From Anoplolepis gracilipes (taxonomy: Eukaryota; Arthropoda; Insecta; Hymenoptera; Formicidae), in the NCBI RefSeq assembly GCF_047496725.1, contig NC_132970.1, positions 9,941,501-10,005,500 of the forward strand: 64,000 bases of DNA, in the 5' to 3' direction. The notes beneath the pieces are model-generated. The model did not search any database. It had not been told where the DNA came from and saw only the letters and a program-made list of their open reading frames with translations. The position numbers were made by a program, and so were the translations under genes. Shown here one piece after another: positions 57,001 through 64,000 of the stretch (its first letter is position 1; each line of letters begins with the position of its first letter).

Positions 57001-57892
57001 TATATTCAGGATGATGAAATTTGCATTATAGATAATATTATAATTTCTAGTCCTGAACAGAAAGCTGAAATAAAAATGTAAGTATTATACATTAAGCATG
57101 ATTTTATTTATAATTTATACATATTAAGTCATTTTGATTTTGTATTTAAATTATTTCTTTATATTTAGAGAGCAAAAAAAACTGGTATCATACGAATACC
57201 TTCCCAAGAGGAACCAAAAAAGGGTTCAAAAGATTATGCTCAGGATTGTAATAATAAAATATCCATTGATTTCGAGAAAGATCCATTAAAAGTTAATTCT
57301 AATAAAGATGCTCTAATAATTAGTTACGAAAATAGAATAAGGTTGGTTTTCTTTTACTAATCTTTTATATATATATATATTTATATATCATATATATAAA
57401 CTTAAATATATTTTTAACACTTAACTATTTAAAAATAATGTATAATCGATGTATTATCAATTTATATATTGCAGTTACCTGGAAACAAAAATGTAAAAAC
57501 TCTACTTAGAAAACGTTTTAAAAGAGGTTTCCTCACCTTCCATAGACCAGGCCACATATAATGCCGAAAGCTCAAAGGAGATGGTACCCTTGTCGGTGAA
57601 ACCGAGCGATCCATTAAAGGAGATGGATCCCTTAAAGATGGTACCCTTAGATCAAAATCTAACCCTACCATCTTTAACTGTTCGTTCGGTTTCACCGACA
57701 AGGTGCGACATATGTGATCAGGATACTGCAAGGCCTGATTCCTACAGAAGGCATTTGCAAACAAAAAAGCATCAACGAAAGTAAGTTTTATAAAGTTTTA
57801 TTTAAAAAAGCTTTTCTTTAATTTTATTAATATTTTTTGTTTTTATTTTCTGTTACAGTTTGGAAAAATATTTAAGATCACAAAAACGGTAA
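57001..57892 (+). pseudogene. Third zinc-finger gene fragment
   Basis: Possible exons: about 56985-57078 (YIQDDEICIIDN, SSPEQKAEIK), 57171-57342 (IRIPSQEEPKKGSKDYAQD, ISIDFEKDPLKVNSN) and about 57480-57780. The last carries one finger, CDIC, 12 residues, H, five residues, H (RRHLQTKKHQRK), followed by a short exon ending LRSQKR and stop (about 57859-57893). The finger is related in form to blocks A and B but not a copy. MVPL and DPL words repeat before the finger. A stop (TAA) follows ETKM in the frame of the finger, so the exon start is uncertain. Parent gene not recognised. Confidence 0.45.
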
Positions 57893-57945
57893 CTTACTTT
57901 TAAGAAAGATCTGATCTGATCCATACGGGAGGGTCCCGTTAGCGA

Positions 57946-58259
57946 TTGAAAGATTAAAAAATTGTAATCCAGAATATCTTCAGCAAGTAGCATCATCCGA
58001 GCTATTCCTAGTTTCTTTGGTAATTACTTTTTCATGGTTACAACTATTACTTCAATTTTAGTTTTTAAAAATAATTTGCATAAATGTTACGATATTGTTT
58101 AAATGAATTTTTATCAAAATTATTAGATGGTAGCCAGTAAATTTCTACACGATGATGGCGAAGAAGACGAAGTTTTCAATAAAGAATGGGCAAATTCAGG
58201 ACAAGTGACTATATCTCGGATGAATAAATTGGAAAAAAGATTTTCTTGCTGCAATCGTA
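57946..58259 (+). pseudogene. CNPPD1-like cyclin fragment, frame-shifted
   Basis: Two exons (57946-58019 and about 58128-58259) encode RLKNCNPEYLQQVASSELFL and MVASKFLHDDGEEDEVFN with KEWANSG. This is the central cyclin-fold signature of CNPPD1, a protein with a Pas1/PHO80-type cyclin domain. After NKLEK, an A run has one base too many: the family's DFLAAI is in the other frame. The exon starts directly after a MITE tip (ACGGGAGGGTCCCGTTAGC, 57925-57943), so the rest of the gene was probably lost at a transposon junction. Donor sites follow both exons. Confidence 0.75.
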
Positions 58260-58279
58260 AGTACACATTGTTATATATC

Positions 58280-58790
58280 ATAGTGTAAGCGCCTGAGACA
58301 AAGATAGTGATAAAAGAAAAATTGTAGAAAATCGAATGGCCTACCGACGACGCGCCAAAACAACAAACACGAGATTTGCGGGAAAATAGGTCGATGTAAA
58401 TAGTGAAGGTCGAAATAAGAAGACAATAGAGATTCGAAAAAGACGAACAGTAGACAGAGGTTGTTGAGCTCTCGGAGTAGTCGGTCATAAAGGTAAAAAA
58501 GCAAAGATTAAGGCTCGTGGAGGAGCGCGAATAAAGTGTGATAGGACATCGGTCAGATCGTGTTAAATCGAACTGTGTGCTTGCGATAGATATTTGCGAC
58601 GATTTATAATTCTATTCTTTTCTTTTTTTTTTTTGTAAATTGCATCCGTGTAATTCTTGCCAATTTGAATCTTATATTAAACCTCTTTCTTGTATATATC
58701 ACAAGTGTAATTTCAATTAATAACCATTGCTCGAATATCCTGGACATATTCTTACAACTCTTCCGACAACGACTCTCGACACTCAATTGT
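58280..58790 (+). mobile_element. Possible solo LTR
   Basis: A GC-richer block starts TGTAAGCGCCTGAGAC (near 58286) and ends near CTCTCGACA (58778), with AATAAA inside (58529). This is LTR-like, but no second copy or clear duplication is visible. It lies in the intron after the CNPPD1-like exon. Confidence 0.3.
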
Positions 58791-58799
58791 AGAATTGTA

Positions 58800-59925
58800 G
58801 AAAATAGTCTAATTAGAGTTAATTTGAGATATTAATAACATTTAACTCATTGTCAGCTGCTTGCTATTTAATTTAATGTTTAATATCAATCAAATGTAAT
58901 AATTGGCTAATAAATTGTCATTCCATTGACACATGCACGATGATTTTTAATTGCTTTTCGTATCAACATTGCTTAATATCGACGATTACACGAATTTCAT
59001 AAATTGAAACAAAAACAATATGTAGATTTTTAAATAAAAGCTCACGTTTGTGTGTGTTGTCGAAAAAATTAAACATTAAGACAGTTTACATAAAAGTAAG
59101 TTTATATAAGTATTGCGATTGATGACACTTCTATGAAAAATATAGATTATAATTAATAGCACTTGTTTCGTATTTTGAAAAAAATGTATTGTATATAAAA
59201 ATTAATATTTTACATGTTACAAATATGAAATTAAAAATCTAGATATGAAAAATATATTAAATTGTAAACAATAATAATTAATTAAAAAGTCAGGAAAGAG
59301 CAACGTTATTTAACTTTTTATTTATACAACATATATAAATATTTAAAACATGGCGATATTTCTACAATATACATTTTTTTATTGATATATTTAATGGACC
59401 TATACATATATGTACTGAAATTTAAAAAGCAATAAATTACTAAAGCAATACAAAGGGGAATATATTTAAATTTAAATTAGATTGTGGATCTTAATTAATG
59501 CTTGATATAATTGATGTAGTGTACTATATGTATACATAAATGTTGTAAAATAAGAAAAAAAATAAAAGCATTACAAACAAATTATGTGCCAATCATGTAA
59601 GCTTGCTAAATGATTTTTTTTAGCGATTATTTGTTTTTTAAAATCTGCTTTTGTTCAATGATGCTTAAAATACAGGGTACATTAATGCAAATGTTAGAAA
59701 ATCATTTTAAATATATAATATATAAAAAAGGTAGCACTCGCAAAACGATTTTATGTATAACAGAGTTAACAAAATCATTACAATCAAGTGGCATGTTAAT
59801 GCGTAACAGAAACAGAAGCAATTGTTAAAAGATTATTGTGAAAGAAATTGTCATTGAAACATGAAGCGGATTTGTGATGTGCTTTATATGCCATCAGTAA
59901 TAAGGTATTACTATTTATGTACGTA
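58800..59925. other. AT-rich stretch, nothing recognised
   Basis: No convincing open frame; the 72-codon frame at 59610-59828 has no family features. Confidence 0.5.
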
Positions 59926-59927
59926 TA

Positions 59928-59931
59928 TGTG

Positions 59932-60002
<71 letters not shown>

Positions 60003-60700
60003 TCTCTCTCTGCATGCATACATACATACATACATACATACATACATACATACATACATACATACATACATACATACGTGCATACATACATACATACATA
60101 CATACATACATGCTGCATACATACATACATACATACATACATACATACATACATACATACATACATACATACATACATACATACATACATACATACATAC
60201 ATACATACATACATACATACATACATACATACATACATACATACATACATACATACATACATACATACATACATACATACATACATACATACATACATAC
60301 ATACATACATACATACATACATACATACATACATACATACATACATACATACATACATACATACATACATACATACATACATACATACATACATACATAC
60401 ATACATACATACATACATACATACATACATACATACATACATACATACATACATACATACATACATACATACATACATACATACATACATACATACATAC
60501 ATACATACATACATACATACATACATACATACATACATACATACATACATACATACATACATACATACATACATACATACATACATACATACATACATAC
60601 ATACATACATACATACATACATACATACATACATACATACATGCCCGTGCGTATGTATATTTATGTGTGTGTGTGTATATTTATGTGTGTATGATGTAAA
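59928..60700. repeat. (GTGC)n and very long (CATA)n array
   Basis: About 70 bp of GTGC/GCGT, a CTCTCTC bridge, then CATA repeats from about 60016 to 60641, broken only by a GTGC near 60078 and ATGCTGC near 60110. The last ~520 bp are perfect. Long Met-Tyr-Val-Cys or Tyr-Ile-His-Thr frames across it are artefacts. Confidence 0.95.
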
Positions 60701-62830
60701 TTAAAAAAATTTTGAAATATTTAACTCAAATATACATACATACACAAAATACAGCATATGCTCATATGTATATAAATCAGTATTTTATATATGCGTAATT
60801 TAAAAAAACTTAATATATTTTTAAACAATTACTTACCAAAATAAAATAAAAAATAAAAAAAAAGTCTATCCAGAAAATTATTATAAAAGAAAGTATAAGT
60901 AATAAGATTATATAATGCATATTTTAATTTTTTAAATAAATAATTGCAGAAAAAAGTTGCTACAATATATAAATATGTTATCGCTTAAATCTGTCTTTTT
61001 TACATAAATAATGATATAAAAAGTAGAAATTATAAACACTATAAAATTTATTTTATTTTTTTATTATATATGTGTATGTATTACGTTTAAATATCTAAGT
61101 TGTTATATTTAACGCATAATACGATTGTGCACTTATAAATATATATTTGTCTATATATATTTTAATTTGTTTATAAATTTGCATAAAGAGCTCAGTTCCT
61201 TTAAGCTCAAAATTATTCTTTTTGTAGATAACTCCTTTCGTAATCGTAAGTAATAGTGTTACGTTGCGAAAAACAATCTTGTATGTAGGTTACGTATATA
61301 TTTTTTTAAAAGAGACCGAAATTTTCTAAGTCTTAAATCTCTAATTTTAAAAATAGTAAATTTTTACACTTTTAAGCGAAAAGTAACAAATATTTTAGTT
61401 TTCGACCGCTCGCTATTATTATTTGTTTTTAATATCTTTGTTTGAAAGTTTCATTCTCTTCCTTTTTTATCATCTAAAATTACAATTTATAACTATTATA
61501 AAATTACAAATTTTCTTGTAATATAATTATTTAGCCAATTATTGCAAACATTATTACTTACGTGCAGTTTAGACATCGAGTAAATGCACAATGCATTTCA
61601 CGTTATCGAGTTATAAAGTTTTTGATAAATATTACAATTTTTTATTGTATTTATTTGTGATTTAATAATATCAAACACATCATCCTGCTCGTCACACTTA
61701 ACAAAATTAACATGACAAAATATACTGTATAGCATATGCAATGTTTTATAAGATAATGTTACATCGCTGCTACCTTTGTTACATCGCTGCTTTTTAGTTA
61801 TAAAGAATCAAATTCTAATTCAAGTGAGACTCAATGAAAGTAAAAATAGTTAAATGAATTTTTTGACAGCTTGTGTTCAGTATAGAGTGTGTTAAATAGA
61901 TACATGCGTTTGCAGAATAAAATCTTATTAAAAATAACGCTGATATTTATCATAGTAATTACATTAAGATTTAATAACTAAATGTAAAGTGTATATAATT
62001 ATACGCAAAATTTTAATAATATATTTGAAGCCGCCAAAGATACTTCCAATTGAAACATTCTCCGTCGTGAACTCATTCATTGTACGCAAACGAGAGAATA
62101 ATTTTTGTTGCAGGTCATTTGAACACTGTTGTAATCATCCATACTGTCATTATGCATATTTGATTATCGTTTGCAGGATAAATCTGGACGATTCACACAA
62201 TAGTAAAGTAGAATCAGCTCAGAGTACATCAAACGGATGCTGATTCGGAAAGAATCGTCCTCTATCCATTACTTGGATCGTAAACTTTTAAATTTAGTCC
62301 ATGTAAATATTAGCGTCACCAATGTTATCAAAAATTGTCTAGCAATGTAAAAGTTGACTATTTAAGTTGATTGCTGGATTCGTTGATCATATTTTACTTG
62401 GGTATTCCGTTGAATACAGTCGCAGAGATCTCGGCGAGACACAACGTCGAAAATGCTGCCAAAAATATAGTCAAAGATTATTTCCAAATTAACGCAAATT
62501 AACCATTCTGAGGCAGACAAAGACAGCAATAAAAATCTTCTATCTTGTGTCTACATTGGCAATGCAGTAATACACGGTACAGTGTAGACTATTCCAGATT
62601 TGCAGGAAGAGTCTCGACGATGTGATTCGAAGATCAAATGGAAAATTGCTCATCAATCTCTGTAATGATGAATGTCTGCTATGAAAAACAGAGGTTGTTC
62701 TTGCAGCCAATTATGTTTTTCAATAGCCACACGAGTCTACGTAAACTCGTATTGTAACAGCTTGCGCAGAGACGATCCTTAAAAGATGTGATTTACAGAA
62801 TTTTCTTTGCTAAATAAATAATCCGTGCAT
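60701..62830. other. Non-coding stretch
   Basis: AT-rich to about 62000, then GC-richer and repeat-free from 62020 to 62800. A possible last exon follows TTTGCAG near 62174 (NLDDSHNSKVESAQSTSNGC, stop at 62241), but nothing upstream supports a gene. Confidence 0.4.
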
Positions 62831-62837
62831 CTAAAAA

Positions 62838-63520
62838 AAAAAAAAATGTCCACTGGATCTGTTAATTACATAAGTCTTCCATGTAGATGTTAAACTTAGT
62901 TTTCGCCAGTTTTCTGTTGTATAAAAAATGCAAAATATTTTTGATCGTTTTCTATTATTTTTTACCATCTTTCTGATAAAAGTTGGATTTTGCGACGACA
63001 AAATGAGTTGTTTTTTGAAGCAAGCCATCCATCCACCCATTTTTGAACTTCTTTGTAATTGGATAAGTGTGTATCGGCGAGCGCGTGTTGCATCGATCGG
63101 AAAAAGTAATCCGATGGAGCCAAATCTGGAGAATAGGCTGGGTGCGAAAGAATTTGCCATTCTAGCTCCAATAATGTTTCTTTCACGGTTCTTGCAAAAT
63201 GTGGTTGTGCATTGTCGTGCAAAAGAATTACTTTGCACCGATTATTGGTTACTGATGGCCTTTTTCGCATCAATTCATCATTCAATTGGTGCAATTATTG
63301 TTGATAGCCGTCAGCCGTGACTGTTTCATTCAGTTGCAGTAGCTCGTAATAAAGCACGCCTTTCTGGTCCCACCAGAGCAAAACTTTATATGAATATTCT
63401 GTTTTGACGTTAATGTGAAGATTGACCGGAGTCCATGATTTTTTTCTCTTGGGATTATCAAAATAAATCCACTTTTAATCACCAGTTACAATGCGCCACA
63501 AAAATCTCTTTTCTTCTTAA
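62838..63520 (-). pseudogene. mariner transposase, C-terminal part, broken
   Basis: Reading leftwards: IYFDNPKRKKSW (first Asp region, near 63450), KVLLWWDQKGVLYYELL (about 63330-63395), then 62962-63294 with VILLHDNAQPH and HPAYSPDLAPSDYFF. The second and third Asp are separated by 34 residues, the DD34D spacing of mariner. The frame changes near the C-terminus (LLSERW then stop), and the N-terminal DNA-binding part is not visible. Poly-A at 62831-62844 lies near the left end. Confidence 0.8.
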
Positions 63521-64000
63521 ATAGATGACCTTGAATTTAACAAAGCATGATCAATTATAAATGAGTAAACACATCTTGATCAAATTCGGATTATGTGCGC
63601 TATTAGCCATCAGGCTAATCATCAGAAAAGAATAACAGCTTAGCTTTAAATAGTGTAGTGACATTTGTTTGATGCGTTACCTTGGTCCTCATAAGCAGTA
63701 AGGATGTAAGCAGTTAGGCGTTTTGTTTGGATTTTTATTCTTAATCTCTGAGATATATTATGCTTGGCATAATCTCACTCATTAATCAAGAAGCATCAGT
63801 AAATTGTGGAGCTTCAGCCGACATCTTACAGTTTGAGTGTCAAACTATCGAAGCACATAAACACATTCTAGAAATAAAAATTTCTCTTCGATACAACTTG
63901 TCCAAGCTTTTTTTTCAGTTGTATCGGACGCTTGATCTCAATAAATGTTTCAATACAACTGTTGCAATCAAGTTAATTAAATGAGACTCTTTGCATGGAT
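63521..64000. other. Unassigned right edge
   Basis: No family recognised. A 74-codon frame at 63760-63984 (SADILQFECQTIEAHKH) is not supported by splice or family features. Confidence 0.4.

Noticed and set aside
58280..58790. Firm call of a solo LTR
   Set aside because: LTR-like start and composition but no matching target duplication or second copy, so left at low confidence.
60016..60641. CRISPR-like regular array
   Set aside because: There are no spacers; the unit is 4 bp.
59796..60704. Long open frames on both strands over the (CATA)n array, up to 280 codons
   Set aside because: All are four-residue periodic translations of a tetranucleotide repeat; no start context or domain.
62174..62243. 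Last coding exon ending STSNGC
   Set aside because: Acceptor and stop are plausible but there is no upstream exon or family match.

Overview
The window looks like repeat-rich, AT-rich intergenic DNA from an insect, most likely a hymenopteran and probably an ant. That assignment rests on the long (TA)n/(CA)n/(CATA)n arrays, the short GT-AG introns, the class of transposons present, and a DUF4806 protein type common in ant genomes; it is an inference, not a species call. Only two open, undamaged-looking genes were found: a seven-exon trypsin-like serine protease (25082-27216, +) and a 691-codon transposase (3972-6047, -). Almost everything else is transposon or broken gene.

Left third (1-24.8 kb). 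Element E1 (63-7367) is a complete DNA transposon. It has terminal inverted repeats starting CCCAGGTAGCACAGG, subterminal AAACGTT motifs, an intact transposase of the tnp2/Transposase_21 (CACTA-like) type and, downstream on the same strand, a multi-exon DUF4806 gene. E1 landed inside a small MITE, whose other arm shows the empty site and gives a 2-bp AT duplication. A divergent relative, E2 (about 15.7-22.26 kb), repeats the same two-gene plan, with both genes frame-shifted and a different subterminal palindrome (GAATATTC). A third DUF4806 scrap lies at 23.5-23.9 kb. Around them are nested MITEs, including PIF/Harbinger-like ones with TTA duplications, and a 1.05-kb foldback element at 11.5-12.55 kb.

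Middle (25-38.6 kb). The serine protease gene is followed by a defective Penelope-like retroelement (28109-32700) with a GIY-YIG tail. The Penelope element is bounded by near-identical 1.26-kb inverted copies of its own 3' end, each carrying a hammerhead-like hairpin. Next come foldback elements, MITE insertions dated by flanking repeats, and a 156-bp tandem repeat.

Right half (38.6-64 kb). Three host-type genes are present as intron-containing wrecks: a CLASP-like TOG-domain gene (38.6-40.7 kb, +), an HMMR-like coiled-coil gene (42.1-46.1 kb, -) and a CNPPD1-like cyclin fragment (57.9-58.3 kb, +). A zinc-finger exon block is duplicated at 40.8-41.6 and 53.0-53.8 kb, with a third related finger at 57.7 kb. 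A fragmentary BEL/Pao retrotransposon (47.3-51.3 kb, -), a non-LTR retrotransposon split by a pogo-like element at a TA site (53.8-56.9 kb), a large (CATA)n array (60.0-60.64 kb) and a broken mariner (62.8-63.5 kb) complete the window.

The most interesting system is the paired transposase + DUF4806 transposon family. The pairing recurs, gene order is conserved, and each copy appears to have its own subterminal palindrome. This suggests that DUF4806 is the TnpA-like DNA-binding partner of a CACTA-type transposase.
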